Positions 1-9,121 are shown, numbered from the stretch's first letter. The stretch is 44,015 bases of DNA from DATAMF01 sp964472565 (GCA_964472565.1 CAYYNB010000031.1:1-44015); one strand, 5' to 3'. The notes: a model not told the origin generated them from the letters alone. Numbers and translations are program-made.

Positions 1-6
1 AAGGGA

Positions 7-34
7 TAGGGGCAGGTTTGCAAACCTGCCCCTA
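7..34. repeat. 28-bp perfect palindrome of the GGGGC...GCCCC family
   Basis: Perfect inverted repeat centred between bases 20 and 21, with TAGGGGCAGG at its left edge and the reverse complement at its right edge. It lies just past the stop codon of the minus-strand histidine kinase (stop at 61-63). Related palindromes lie at 9473-9496, 18747-18770 and 21644-21671. As RNA it would fold into a long hairpin, but no U-tract follows, so it is a dispersed repeat rather than a standard intrinsic terminator. Confidence 0.75.
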
Positions 35-60
35 CCTATTCACACCGCTCCCCCATCTCC

Positions 61-1302
61 CTACCCCAGCGGCAGGGTAAAGACAAACTGGCTCCCGACG
101 CCGTCCGACCCATCTTCCACCCAAATCTGCCCACCGTGCGCCTCGATGGTCAGCTTGCAGAAGGTCAGCCCTAACCCGAAACCGCGCCGCCCGTGCGCCA
201 CCTGATCGCCTTTGACCTGGGCGAAACGTTCAAAAATCCGCTCCCGATCCGCAGGCGGAATCCCCGGCCCGGTATCGGTAATACGAATGACGACGGCATC
301 GTTATACCCCTCGGCAGCTAATGTCACTCTCCCGCCGGAAGGGGTATATTTCAGCGCGTTATCCATCAGATTCGCCAACACACGATCCATCTTCTCGACA
401 TCGACCACGACCAACGGCAAATTGTCCGGCGCATTCATACAAACGGTGACTTCGCGCAGTTGAGACTGCATCTGCACCCGCCGCCCGATCTCTTCAATAA
501 TGGGCTTCAAATTACACGCCATCACATTCAGCGGCAGTTCACCGGATTCCAGCCGCGCCACATCCAACAGCGAATCAACCAGCCGCTGCATCCGCTCCAT
601 TGACGATTCCATCAAATCGATCAGTTCGCGGTTGGCCCCCAACACCTCTTCGGGCAGCACCAGTTCGAGCATACTCAGCGCGCCCATAATAATCGACAGC
701 GGGTTGCGCAGATCATGCACCACCAGATTACTCGTCTCTTCGCGCACGCGCTGAAGTTCGATCAACTGCTCTTTTTCGGTCATCAGGCGGTTCACCTGCC
801 CGGTCAACTGCTGCTCGACGCGGCTATCCACCGTACGCACGTTGTCCGCCGCGCGCAGACGGCGGCTCAGCGCAGACATGATGCTCATACCCATCGCCGG
901 AACGCTGCTCAGCCAGTTATGAAAACTCTCGCGGTTGATGTTAAGCAGGCGCAGCGGTTCGAGCGCGACAATCGAGGCCGAACGAGGCTGGCCGTCCAAC
1001 AAGGCCATTTCGCCCAACGTTTCGCCCGGCCCGCGATAGCCGAGGATCGTCGGCGCGTTCAGGCTGCCTTTGAAAACCGCCGCCTGCCCCGACCAGATCA
1101 AATACATCGAGTCGCCGCTGTCCCCTTCGTGACAGACAAATTCCCCGGCTTCATACGTCGCTTCGGTGGCAATCCGGGCAAACGCCTGGCGATCCAGCAT
1201 CGCAAACATACGCACCAACGAGGGATCGGGGGTCTGGATCAATTGATCGAGCGTCTCTGGATTGGCATCGCGGAAACGCTCCAGTTCTTGTGCAGTTAGC
1301 AT
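61..1302 (-). CDS. cyclic-nucleotide-binding sensor histidine kinase
   Basis: 413-residue soluble sensor kinase. Residues ~30-150 form a cyclic-nucleotide-binding (cNMP/CRP-type) domain; the phosphate-binding cassette GEMALLDGQPRSAS (about 97-110) keeps the conserved Arg. A helical linker (155-190) leads to the HisKA dimerisation/phosphoacceptor helix with His196 in VVHDLRNP. The HATPase_c domain follows: N box with N311/N315, G1 box DTGPGIP (343-349) and G2 box GFGLGL (374-379). No membrane segment or receiver domain is seen, so it should autophosphorylate His196 in the cytosol in response to a ligand on the cNMP domain and pass the phosphate to an unlinked regulator. The ATG at 1302 is preferred over the upstream start at 1371 because GAGG lies 5 nt before it. 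The next gene (1425) is divergent; no response regulator is adjacent. Confidence 0.93.
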   Translation of the reverse strand: MLTAQELERFRDANPETLDQLIQTPDPSLVRMFAMLDRQAFARIATEATYEAGEFVCHEGDSGDSMYLIWSGQAAVFKGSLNAPTILGYRGPGETLGEMALLDGQPRSASIVALEPLRLLNINRESFHNWLSSVPAMGMSIMSALSRRLRAADNVRTVDSRVEQQLTGQVNRLMTEKEQLIELQRVREETSNLVVHDLRNPLSIIMGALSMLELVLPEEVLGANRELIDLMESSMERMQRLVDSLLDVARLESGELPLNVMACNLKPIIEEIGRRVQMQSQLREVTVCMNAPDNLPLVVVDVEKMDRVLANLMDNALKYTPSGGRVTLAAEGYNDAVVIRITDTGPGIPPADRERIFERFAQVKGDQVAHGRRGFGLGLTFCKLTIEAHGGQIWVEDGSDGVGSQFVFTLPLG

Positions 1303-1424
1303 AGCATCCTCACAGATCGATAGACAGCGGCTTATAGGTGTAGCATAGCGCAGAATGGTTCGGATTCTCAAACACTGGTCAATATACCCTGGCTAAACCG
1401 GCCAGTCTGCAATAGACTTGAATC

Positions 1425-2720
1425 ATGTTTAACTATCCCGTCATCCCCGACCAAGGCCCTGGTCCACTGCTGGCCTTTCTGACCGAGCTTGATCCCGATG
1501 TTATCGCCCAAACGGCGGTTGCCTTCGCCAACACCGACGGCGGTACCCTCTTGATCGGCGCGACCCAGAACGGCGCTTCCCACCCGGTTAATCCTGCCGA
1601 GGTGGAATGGGCGCTGCGTGAGGCCGAAGGCTGCTGCAACCCGACCCTGACCTTCGGCGGGATAGAGACCATTCCATCGGGTGATAATCATTTAGTCGCT
1701 GTTCGAGTGCTGCGCAGTCCGCAGGTCCATGCGATGTCCGATGGGCGCGTGTATGCGCGCGCGGGGGCGGATAACCGGCTGTTGGATGGGCGCGAAATCC
1801 GCCAGTTGATCACAGCGAAAGCGGGCGGCGAATTTGAGGCGGAGGTTGTGCCGGGAGCCAAACCCAAAGACCTCGACGCGAACCTGATGGCCGAGTTTAT
1901 GCAGCAGCAGGCGGGCGATCCTGATGATTTTCTGGGAGCCGTGACGCCTGACTCCAAAGTTACCGTTGCGGGGATGCTGCTCTTCGGCAAAAAGACCCAG
2001 CGCTGGCTGCCCGACAGCGGCGCGCGGCTGGTGCGCTATCTCGGCAAAAGTCGATCCCACCTGATTTTAGAAGAGCCAGTCAGCGGTGCGTTGGTCCCGC
2101 TCATCGAAAAGTTGTGGATGCTGATCCAGGATCAGATGCGCAGCAGCGATGACGGGCCGGAGTATCCCGCCGAAGTCGTGCGCGAGGCGCTGATTAATGC
2201 CGCCTGTCACCGTGACTACCGGCTGCGCAAGCGTTCGCTGGAAGTGCGTCTCTTCGTGGACCGGCTGGAAATTGCCAGCCCCGGCGGTTTGCCCGGTTTT
2301 TTGACGCTCGATCATGTCAGTAACGGGCGGTTCAGCCGCAACCCGCGCCTCGCCTGGGCGCTGTGGAAATGGGGCTATGTACCCCATCCGGGTATGGGTA
2401 TCCAGCACATGATCGGGACGATGCAGCAGGAACGGTATAACCCGCCGCAGTTTGAAGCGCTGCCCTACACCGTCACGGTGCGGCTGTATAACACACGGCA
2501 GGCCGCGCCCCCGCCCACCGAGGTAGACACGCTTGATCCTCGCCAGCGCACCGCCATCGACTATGTGCAGCAGCATGGCAGTATCACGTTTCACGAATTT
2601 TGTGCGTTATTTCCGCGCATTCGGCGTGAACTGCTTCAGGAAGACCTGGCACAACTGGTCGAACAGGAACATCTGCGCAAGATCGGATCGCGCGCCAGTG
2701 TGTGTTATATCCTGCCTTAG
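1425..2720 (+). CDS. AlbA_2/Schlafen-type ATP-binding transcriptional regulator
   Basis: 431-residue protein of the family often annotated as 'ATP-binding protein' or RecG-like regulator. Residues ~20-130 match the AlbA_2/Schlafen DNA-binding domain, with the hallmark AFANTDGGTLLIG (33-45). Residues ~250-290 carry a GHKL-type ATPase segment (REALINAACHRDY, then LEIASPGGLP). The C-terminus (~370-431) looks like a winged helix. In this family the protein is a nucleotide-dependent DNA-binding regulator, but the target here is unknown. The N-terminus is short: the usual E-x-K motif ahead of AlbA_2 is not obvious. No strong Shine-Dalgarno precedes the ATG at 1425. It is divergent from the histidine kinase, and its stop overlaps by 4 bp the stop of the convergent small gene at 2717. 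Confidence 0.88.
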   Translation: MFNYPVIPDQGPGPLLAFLTELDPDVIAQTAVAFANTDGGTLLIGATQNGASHPVNPAEVEWALREAEGCCNPTLTFGGIETIPSGDNHLVAVRVLRSPQVHAMSDGRVYARAGADNRLLDGREIRQLITAKAGGEFEAEVVPGAKPKDLDANLMAEFMQQQAGDPDDFLGAVTPDSKVTVAGMLLFGKKTQRWLPDSGARLVRYLGKSRSHLILEEPVSGALVPLIEKLWMLIQDQMRSSDDGPEYPAEVVREALINAACHRDYRLRKRSLEVRLFVDRLEIASPGGLPGFLTLDHVSNGRFSRNPRLAWALWKWGYVPHPGMGIQHMIGTMQQERYNPPQFEALPYTVTVRLYNTRQAAPPPTEVDTLDPRQRTAIDYVQQHGSITFHEFCALFPRIRRELLQEDLAQLVEQEHLRKIGSRASVCYILP

Positions 2721-3046
2721 CGTAAATCCAGCGCGGCAAAGATCAACTTCAGACAGTCGGTCAGGTGAGCGCGAAACACCTTGTTATCAGAGACAAACAG
2801 GACATCCAACAGCGTGTTGACCTGTTCGCTCGTCACCTGACCAAGCGGCACATCACAATTCCCATTCGCAAAAATTTTGCCCCACCCGCGCTGTTCGAGG
2901 CCCCGTGCGCCCCGGCTGTCGTCGTACCAGCCGAGTGACAGCCGGTACGCCAGCGCGTCATGCTGGTAAATCTCACACGGATAAAAGGCCCCCCAGGGTG
3001 AAACCCATCCCCCCGATTGGCAAGGTTGTGATTCTAAATGCTGCAC
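2717..3046 (-). CDS. small conserved-looking protein of unknown function
   Basis: About 109 residues from a GTG at 3046. The N-terminal core WVSPWGAFYPCEIYQHD, then LAYRLSLGWY and a later LEQRGWGKI stretch, resembles a recurrent small bacterial hypothetical family with a WVSP-G-FYPC-x(n)-H-x-LA pattern (recalled, not searched). No signal peptide or membrane helix is visible. The reading frame stays open to a TTG at 3145, but that TTG is the first base of a TTGACA -35 box, so the longer start is improbable. AGGA lies about 10 nt before the GTG. The 3' end overlaps the convergent gene 1425-2720 by 4 bp. Function unknown; the exact start is uncertain. Confidence 0.6.
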   Translation of the reverse strand: MQHLESQPCQSGGWVSPWGAFYPCEIYQHDALAYRLSLGWYDDSRGARGLEQRGWGKIFANGNCDVPLGQVTSEQVNTLLDVLFVSDNKVFRAHLTDCLKLIFAALDLR

Positions 3047-3116
3047 GGCTTTCGATCCTATAGTTTTTGTTATATTTAAACTAAGAGCAATATATATATT
3101 GGCTAACGAATTGCAT

Positions 3117-3145
3117 ACTATATAGATACTTTTCCCGCTTGTCAA
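3117..3145 (-). promoter_or_regulatory. sigma70-type promoter for the 2717-3046 gene
   Basis: On the minus strand, TTGACA (3145-3140) is followed after exactly 17 nt by TATAGT (3122-3117). That is a perfect -35 and a 5/6 -10 in an AT-rich stretch unlike the surrounding GC-rich DNA. It predicts a start near 3110 and a leader of about 60 nt before the GTG at 3046. Confidence 0.65.
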
Positions 3146-3163
3146 TTTCAGGTTTTTTGATAC

Positions 3164-3180
3164 CCCCTAAAAATTAGGGG
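3164..3180. other. short hairpin upstream of the P-type ATPase
   Basis: CCCCTAA-AAA-TTAGGGG is a perfect 7-bp stem with a 3-nt loop. It lies between the minus-strand promoter at 3117-3145 and the ATPase start at 3257. No U-run follows on either strand, so terminator function is doubtful. It could sit in the ATPase 5' leader or be a protein-binding site. Confidence 0.4.
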
Positions 3181-3256
3181 AAGACGAGGCTACCCCTTGT
3201 ATGGTATCGTGTATTTCGATGATTTCAATCTGAGAAATCTACCACAAAGGATGAAC

Positions 3257-6007
3257 ATGAACTGGCACACCTTGCAACTCTCCCAAACCTACGACCGGCT
3301 CGCGGTTGATCCCGCCGCAGGCTTGAGTGAGGCCGACATCGTTTTGCGCCAGCGTGAACATGGACCCAACGAGATGATCGAGCGCGGCTCCAAAAGTCTG
3401 CTCGCCCTGCTCTGGGAGCAAACCACGCAGCCGATGGTGCTCATTTTGCTGCTCGCCGCGTTGGTCTCGCTGCTGTTAGGCGAAATCAAAAGTGTCGTCG
3501 CGATTATGGCGATTGTGATTCTGAACGCCGTGCTGGGCGTGGTGCAGGAATTCCGCGCCGAAAAAGCGATGAGCGCCCTCAAAAAGATGGCCGCGCCGGC
3601 GGTGCGCGTGCGGCGTGAGGGCCGGGTGCTGGATGTCCCCGCCCGCGACCTCGTGCCCGGCGATGTGATCCTGCTCGAAGCGGGCAACATCGTCCCGGCG
3701 GATGCGCGCCTGTTCGAAGCCGCCAATCTCCGCGTGCAGGAAGCCTCGTTGACCGGGGAATCGCTGCCGGTTGACAAAAGTCCCGCCGAGCTGGAAGGCG
3801 ATAATCTGCCGCTCGGAGATCGGCGTAATATGCTGTATCTCGGCACGGCAGTCACCTATGGGCGCGGGGCGGCGGTGGTGGTCGAAACCGGGATGAAAAC
3901 CGAACTCGGCAAAATCGCCGACCTGATCCAGACGGTAGCCAGCAATCAAACGCCGTTACAGCGACGGCTGGCCCAACTCGGCAAAGTGCTGCTGGTCGCG
4001 GCGCTGCTCATCGTGGCGGTATCCTTTACGCTCGGCCTGCTGCGCGGCGAAGCGCCCAGCGAAATTTTCCTGATCGCGGTGGCGATGGCTGTCGCCGTCG
4101 TACCCGAAGGACTCCCGGCAGTGGTGACAGTGGCGCTGGCACTGGGCGCGCAGCGCATGTTGAGCCGCCGCGCCCTGATCCGCAAGCTCCCGGCGGTTGA
4201 AACGCTGGGATCGGTGACGGTGATCGCGTCGGATAAAACCGGGACGCTGACCGAAAACAAAATGACCGTCAAGATCATCGACGTGGCCGGACAAATGGCC
4301 GAACTCACCGAAGTCACACGCGGCGGACATCCGGTGCTGGATCATGACTGCGCCGACTGCCCCCCCACCCCATCCCAGACACTGCTGCTGCTGGCGGGGA
4401 CGCTGTGCAATGACACCGTACTCCAGCGCGAAGGCGCAACGGGAGTAAATGCCATCGGTGATCCGACGGAAGGCGCGCTGGTGATCGCCGCCGCCCGGTT
4501 CGACATGTGGAAGCCCGATCTTGAAATGGCCTTTCCGCGAATTGCCGAAGCGCCGTTTTCATCCGAGCGCCGCCGGATGACCACCGTCCACCACATCCGC
4601 GATAACCACGCGCTGATCGAGCGCTACCAGTTCAACGCGCTGCTCAACGGCCATCGCACCGATTACATCGCCTTCACGAAGGGGGCGGTAGACAGCATGC
4701 TCGCCATCAGCACCGACGTGTGGTTCGATGGGCATATCATCCCCCTGACGGACGAGTGGCGGGCGCGCATTGAACAGTCCCATAACGAACTCGCGCAGGA
4801 CGGCCTGCGCGTCCTGGGCCTCGGCTTCCGCCCGATCAAATCCGTCTCCGGCAGTGAAGACTGGGAAGCCGCCGAACAAGGGCTGGTATTCGTCGGCATG
4901 GTCGGCATGATCGACCCGCCGCGCGCCGAAGTCAAAGAGGCGGTACGTATCGCCAAAGCAGCGGGTATCCGCCCGGTGATGATCACCGGCGACCACCCGC
5001 TGACGGCCAAACATATCGCGCATGATCTCGGCATTGCGGACAATGGGCGCGTCCTGACGGGCGAAGACCTGTTCCACATGACCGAGGCCGATCTGGATGC
5101 GGTGGTCGAGCAGGTGTCGGTTTACGCCCGTGTCGCGCCGGAACAAAAGCTCAATATCGTGCAGTCCTTGCAGCGCCGGGGCCATGTGGTCGCGATGACG
5201 GGCGACGGTGTGAACGATGCGCCCGCCCTGCGCCGCGCCGATATTGGTGTAGCGATGGGCATCACCGGAACAGCGGTATCGAAAGAAGCCGCCGATATGG
5301 TGGTGCTGGACGACAATTTCGCCACCATCGTCAGCGCCGTACAGGAAGGCCGCACGATTTACGACAATGTGCGCCGCTTCATCAAATATCTGCTGGCGAG
5401 CAACACGGGTGAACTGCTCGTCCTGCAAATCACGCAGTTGATCGCCGGGATGACGATCCCGCTCACCACGCTGCAAATTTTGTGGATGAACCTGATCACG
5501 GACGGCATTCCCGCGCTGGCGCTCGGCGTCGAAAAAGGCGAAAAGGGCAGCATGACCCGCCCGCCTGTCGCCCCACAGGAAAGCCTGTTCGGGCGCGGCC
5601 TGGGCCGCCATATCCTCTGGATCGGGCTGCTGATGGGCCTGTCGGGGGTGTTGTTCGGCTACTGGGCGTGGTCGAGTGATGTCCGCGCCGCCAACGGCGA
5701 CCCTGCCTGGAACACGATGGTTTTCATGTTTTTGACCATCGCGCAGATGGGCCACGCGCTGGGGCTGCGTTCGCACCGCGAGTCGCTCTTCCGCCTGCCG
5801 TTTTTCGGCAACCGGCTGCTGCTCATCGCGGTAGGGCTGACGATCAGCTTGCAGTTGATCGCCATCTACACGCCCTTCTTTAACAACCTGTTCAACACCG
5901 CCCCGCTGACTCTGTCGCAGTTGGCGCTGTGCTTCGGCCTCAGCACGATTGTCTTCTGGGGCGTGGAAGTGGAGAAGTTCGCTATCCGTCGCGGATGGCT
6001 GCGTTAA
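3257..6007 (+). CDS. P2A-type (calcium-transporting) P-type ATPase
   Basis: 916-residue cation pump of the plasma membrane, full length for the family. The actuator motif TGES is at 166-169, the phosphorylated Asp is D326 in DKTGTLTE, and the hinge GDGVNDAP starts at 649. The residues that bind Ca2+ in SERCA have counterparts: E284 in the VPEGLP segment of M4, N716 and E719 in SNTGE of M5, and N745, T748 and D749 in MNLITDG of M6. Both SERCA Ca2+ sites therefore look conserved, including the M5 Glu that PMR1-type pumps lack, and Ca2+ efflux is the most likely activity. The N-terminus has a cation-ATPase N domain. The start at 3257 is chosen because AAAGG lies 6 nt upstream; the frame is open to 3197. 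It is the first gene of a cluster with htpX and a zinc-ribbon gene. Confidence 0.95.
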   Translation: MNWHTLQLSQTYDRLAVDPAAGLSEADIVLRQREHGPNEMIERGSKSLLALLWEQTTQPMVLILLLAALVSLLLGEIKSVVAIMAIVILNAVLGVVQEFRAEKAMSALKKMAAPAVRVRREGRVLDVPARDLVPGDVILLEAGNIVPADARLFEAANLRVQEASLTGESLPVDKSPAELEGDNLPLGDRRNMLYLGTAVTYGRGAAVVVETGMKTELGKIADLIQTVASNQTPLQRRLAQLGKVLLVAALLIVAVSFTLGLLRGEAPSEIFLIAVAMAVAVVPEGLPAVVTVALALGAQRMLSRRALIRKLPAVETLGSVTVIASDKTGTLTENKMTVKIIDVAGQMAELTEVTRGGHPVLDHDCADCPPTPSQTLLLLAGTLCNDTVLQREGATGVNAIGDPTEGALVIAAARFDMWKPDLEMAFPRIAEAPFSSERRRMTTVHHIRDNHALIERYQFNALLNGHRTDYIAFTKGAVDSMLAISTDVWFDGHIIPLTDEWRARIEQSHNELAQDGLRVLGLGFRPIKSVSGSEDWEAAEQGLVFVGMVGMIDPPRAEVKEAVRIAKAAGIRPVMITGDHPLTAKHIAHDLGIADNGRVLTGEDLFHMTEADLDAVVEQVSVYARVAPEQKLNIVQSLQRRGHVVAMTGDGVNDAPALRRADIGVAMGITGTAVSKEAADMVVLDDNFATIVSAVQEGRTIYDNVRRFIKYLLASNTGELLVLQITQLIAGMTIPLTTLQILWMNLITDGIPALALGVEKGEKGSMTRPPVAPQESLFGRGLGRHILWIGLLMGLSGVLFGYWAWSSDVRAANGDPAWNTMVFMFLTIAQMGHALGLRSHRESLFRLPFFGNRLLLIAVGLTISLQLIAIYTPFFNNLFNTAPLTLSQLALCFGLSTIVFWGVEVEKFAIRRGWLR

Positions 6008-6039
6008 CCGTCTTATTGGTAGTCGAGGAGGACTTGACG

Positions 6040-6894
6040 ATGTGGAACACGTTAAAAACCGGAATGCTGCTTGCCGCGCTGACCGCCCTGTTTGTGGTCA
6101 TCGGCTCCGCGATAGGCGGGACCGCCGGCATGGTGATCGCTTTCATCTTCGCCGTTGTGCTGAACCTGGGAGCGTGGTGGTTCTCGGACAGCATCGCGCT
6201 CAAATTCAGCCGCGCCCGTGAAGTCACGCCGCAGCAGGAACCCGACCTGCACCGCATGGTAGGCGATCTGGCGGCGCGGGCCAACCTGCCCAAGCCGCGC
6301 GTCTACGTGATCGATACCGATGCGCCCAATGCGTTCGCCACAGGTCGCAGCCCACAGAAAGGCGCTGTCGCCGTCACCACCGGCATCCAACGGATACTCA
6401 ACCGGGACGAATTGGCGGGTGTGATTGCGCATGAACTGGCGCATATCAAACACCGCGACACGCTGATCGCCAGCATCGCCGCCATGATCGCGGGCGCGAT
6501 CAGCATGCTCGCTGACATGGCGATGTGGGCCATGATCTTCGGCGGCTTCGGCTCCGATGAGGAGGATAACGGCGGCCTGGCCGGTATCGCGGGCGGTATC
6601 CTGATGATCATCCTGGCCCCGATCATCGCCCTGATCATCCAACTCGCCATCTCGCGCTCGCGTGAATTCAGCGCCGATGCCGGTGGGGCGCGTATTCTGG
6701 GCGATCCGGTGCCGTTGGCGAACGCCTTGAAGAAGTTAGAAAACGCGGCGGGGCGGCGGCCAATGGAGGTTAATCCAGCCACGTCGCACCTGTACATTGT
6801 GAATCCATTACGCGGCGCGGGAGTAACCTCCCTGTTCCGCACCCACCCGGCAACCGAACATCGTATTGCGCGCCTGCTTAGCATGGCCCGTTAA
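6040..6894 (+). CDS. htpX: HtpX-type M48 membrane metalloprotease
   Basis: 284-residue integral membrane zinc protease that degrades misfolded membrane proteins in its family. Two N-terminal membrane helices (~8-24, 28-46) precede the catalytic domain. The zinc-binding HELAH is at 131-135 and the third ligand is E209 in SREFSAD. Two further hydrophobic segments (~145-168, 184-205) lie between them, as in E. coli HtpX. GAGGAGG lies 8 nt before the ATG at 6040, which decides this start over longer in-frame options. It begins 32 bp after the Ca2+-type ATPase stop and is followed after 19 bp by the zinc-ribbon gene, so the three are probably co-transcribed. Confidence 0.95.
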   Translation: MWNTLKTGMLLAALTALFVVIGSAIGGTAGMVIAFIFAVVLNLGAWWFSDSIALKFSRAREVTPQQEPDLHRMVGDLAARANLPKPRVYVIDTDAPNAFATGRSPQKGAVAVTTGIQRILNRDELAGVIAHELAHIKHRDTLIASIAAMIAGAISMLADMAMWAMIFGGFGSDEEDNGGLAGIAGGILMIILAPIIALIIQLAISRSREFSADAGGARILGDPVPLANALKKLENAAGRRPMEVNPATSHLYIVNPLRGAGVTSLFRTHPATEHRIARLLSMAR

Positions 6895-6913
6895 CAAGAG
6901 AGGAAAAACACAC

Positions 6914-7204
6914 ATGAAATGCCCGGTCTGCTCTACTGAACTCAAAATCGCGGAACGCCAGGGAGTCGAAATCGACTACTGCCCGCAGTGTCGCGGCGTC
7001 TGGCTGGATCGTGGTGAACTCGACAAGCTGATTGACCGCTCGCGCCAGATCGAGCAAGCCTACGATCTGGATGATGAGGACCGCGACGAGGAACGCTACG
7101 AGCGCGAACGCCGCGAGGATCGGAGTTGGAACAACAACCACCGCAAGCCCGCGAAAAAGCGCCGCGAGTCGTTCCTGGGCGATATGTTCGACATCTTCGG
7201 CTAA
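6914..7204 (+). CDS. zf-TFIIB family zinc-ribbon protein
   Basis: 96-residue protein with an N-terminal zinc ribbon: MKCPVC (C3, C6) and YCPQCRGVWLDRGEL (C23, C26), the signature of the zf-TFIIB family (PF13453-like). After residue ~40 it becomes a highly charged Asp/Glu/Arg helix with a basic tail. GAGAGG precedes the ATG at 6914. It follows htpX by 19 bp and is probably translated from the same mRNA. The biochemical role of this family is unknown; the pairing with htpX suggests a membrane-stress link (inference). Confidence 0.88.
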   Translation: MKCPVCSTELKIAERQGVEIDYCPQCRGVWLDRGELDKLIDRSRQIEQAYDLDDEDRDEERYERERREDRSWNNNHRKPAKKRRESFLGDMFDIFG

Positions 7205-7210
7205 AAGCCG

Positions 7211-7244
7211 CTGCCCCTCTTTCCCCGCAGAGAAAGAGGGGCAG
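7211..7244 (+). terminator. strong hairpin after the zinc-ribbon gene
   Basis: CTGCCCCTCTTTC (7211-7223) pairs perfectly with GAAAGAGGGGCAG (7232-7244) around an 8-nt loop, starting 6 bp after the stop codon. What follows is C-rich rather than a U-run, so intrinsic termination is plausible but not classical. The rest of 7245-7411 holds no gene that I can see. Confidence 0.5.
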
Positions 7245-7411
7245 TCCCCTCCCGTCAGGTTCCCATCCACCACTCGTCAAGCGCTTCCCCTACGCCCCGC
7301 CCTATAATGAAGGGAACCAGAAACCCTGCCGCAGCGTCTTTAATCATAACGCGTTCGTAGTGCGGGCCGCTGTTCTCCCATCGCCTCACGCCCCAGGATA
7401 GGAGACATTAC

Positions 7412-9121
7412 ATGAAACATATTATCTTTTGGTCGTCTGTTTTGGTGCTCCTCGCCGTCCAGTTGATCGGCGCGAAGGTCGGATATGTAGCGGAGCCGCC
7501 CACCCCGACCCCGATCACGCCCGTTCCAGCGGGGAGTATTCGCTGGCCTGTCACCATGTCCACCAACCTGCTCCGTAATATATATTTTGATCAGGACGAC
7601 TTTGGACTGATCGAAAATTGGGGACACACGCCAGACGAGCTTCAGCGCTGGTATCTGGTGCAGGATGTCCCGCCTGATCAGCCAGGGACCAAGTGGACGG
7701 ATCGCGTTGATCTGAGCGCCGAGGGTCGCGGCTCCGTGCTGCGCAGCATCGATCATCAGGACTGTAACTATTTTTGTAGTTCCGAGGCCATCCAGATTGT
7801 TCCCGCCGACCCGAACACCTTTTATGTCCTGAGCGCCTATGCGCGCGTGGTCGAGGGGCCGAGTCCCGCGCTCTATCTCGACTTTCTGGACGAAAATTAC
7901 ACGCGTCTCGACGTTCATACACAGGGCGGTTATGGTGCAACATGGGCGCGCCAGATCGTTGCCGCCACCTCGCCGCCCGGCACACGCTATATCCGCGTCA
8001 TTCTCTACATGGGCAATGCCCAGCAAGGCACGGTTTACTGGGATAATATCGCGCTGCACAGTCTTTCCGCGCCCCTGATGCCGGTCTACGGTTTAACCAA
8101 TGTCGCGGCGGAAAAACCCATCATTGCGCACGGCGGCGGGATAGATTACGGCAGTTGGAACGACGCCACCGACTACGCTTCAACCACCCGTCCGATGGGC
8201 GGACACTGGGGACACCAGACCAATATGGGCACCTACCAAACGGTGGATTTGGGCCGGGTGTATACGCTCGAAGGGGTGGGCTACTGGATGGACTGGGATT
8301 CCGCCTACCGTAACCCACTCACCATGCAGATCGATGTGTCCGTCGATAACGTGAACTGGACGATGGCGGCACAGATCATCCACCAACCTGCGCCGCAAGG
8401 GGGTTATACATGGGTCGAAGCCAGCCTCACCCTGACGCCCATCGAAGCGCGCTATGTGCGTTATGCAGAACCGGACGACGGCGAATGGAACGGCTGGGGG
8501 AACTATTTCTTTTTGGCGGCCTATGCGCGCACAGCCCAATCGGAGCCTTCAGCGACACCCAGCGCAATCTTTACACCGAGCGCGACTCCCCTTCCGCCGC
8601 CCAGCCCACAGCCGGAACCCGTTCCGATCACAAACACGCCCAGCCCGCAACCAACGACCACCGCCCATCTGCCGCCGCCGCCCACGTCGGGGCCAACACG
8701 CACCCCAACGCCAGGCTGCGATCCCCTACGCGGGCTGGCCGAAGTCTTGACGGTTGACTTCAATCAGGTTGGCCCCACCTACACGGAATATTTGTACAGC
8801 GGCGAAGTCACACTGGTATTGGAAGGGACCGGGCAGGCCGCCGGAACCGCGTCCAGCGATGCGTTTTATCTGTATACGGATGACGCGGGAAATCCGCTGC
8901 CGGTGCCACAAACCGAAATGTTCGATCTGGAAATCGACGGCCAGCGCGCGATTTATACGCTGGGTTTGCTCGCCGATCCGCCGCCCTTCAACCCGAATCA
9001 TCTGTATGCGGTGCGCTACGATGTCGGGCCAGTCGCCCGCCGGATCGCGTTCCGCGTCTCCGATCTGACGACGAATGACAACGCAGGCGCATTCCGTATC
9101 ACCATTATCCCCGCGCCATAA
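7412..9121 (+). CDS. secreted protein with CBM-like and F5/8-type C (discoidin) domains
   Basis: 569 residues, exported. An N-terminal hydrophobic signal segment (3-20) is followed by a TPTP linker. Residues ~45-220 resemble a beta-sandwich carbohydrate-binding module, with the recurring ending GTVYWDNIALHS. Residues ~228-375 fit an F5/8 type C domain: YQTVDLGRVYTLEGVGYWMD, then ARYVRYAEPDDGEWNGWGNY. A Ser/Pro/Thr-rich linker (~375-435) leads to a C-terminal beta-rich domain starting CDPLRG, which I do not recognise. No catalytic domain is visible, so binding to polysaccharide or cell surface is the most that can be inferred. GGAG lies about 8-10 nt before the ATG at 7412. Confidence 0.82.
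   Translation: MKHIIFWSSVLVLLAVQLIGAKVGYVAEPPTPTPITPVPAGSIRWPVTMSTNLLRNIYFDQDDFGLIENWGHTPDELQRWYLVQDVPPDQPGTKWTDRVDLSAEGRGSVLRSIDHQDCNYFCSSEAIQIVPADPNTFYVLSAYARVVEGPSPALYLDFLDENYTRLDVHTQGGYGATWARQIVAATSPPGTRYIRVILYMGNAQQGTVYWDNIALHSLSAPLMPVYGLTNVAAEKPIIAHGGGIDYGSWNDATDYASTTRPMGGHWGHQTNMGTYQTVDLGRVYTLEGVGYWMDWDSAYRNPLTMQIDVSVDNVNWTMAAQIIHQPAPQGGYTWVEASLTLTPIEARYVRYAEPDDGEWNGWGNYFFLAAYARTAQSEPSATPSAIFTPSATPLPPPSPQPEPVPITNTPSPQPTTTAHLPPPPTSGPTRTPTPGCDPLRGLAEVLTVDFNQVGPTYTEYLYSGEVTLVLEGTGQAAGTASSDAFYLYTDDAGNPLPVPQTEMFDLEIDGQRAIYTLGLLADPPPFNPNHLYAVRYDVGPVARRIAFRVSDLTTNDNAGAFRITIIPAP

Noticed and set aside
3047..3145. Longer N-terminus for the 2717 gene from TTG at 3145
   Set aside because: The TTG is part of a TTGACA-N17-TATAGT promoter, so it lies upstream of the transcript start.
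4559..5776. 405-codon minus-strand open frame inside the P-type ATPase
   Set aside because: It is the complement of conserved ATPase motifs; the product is His/Arg/Asp-rich with no recognisable domain.
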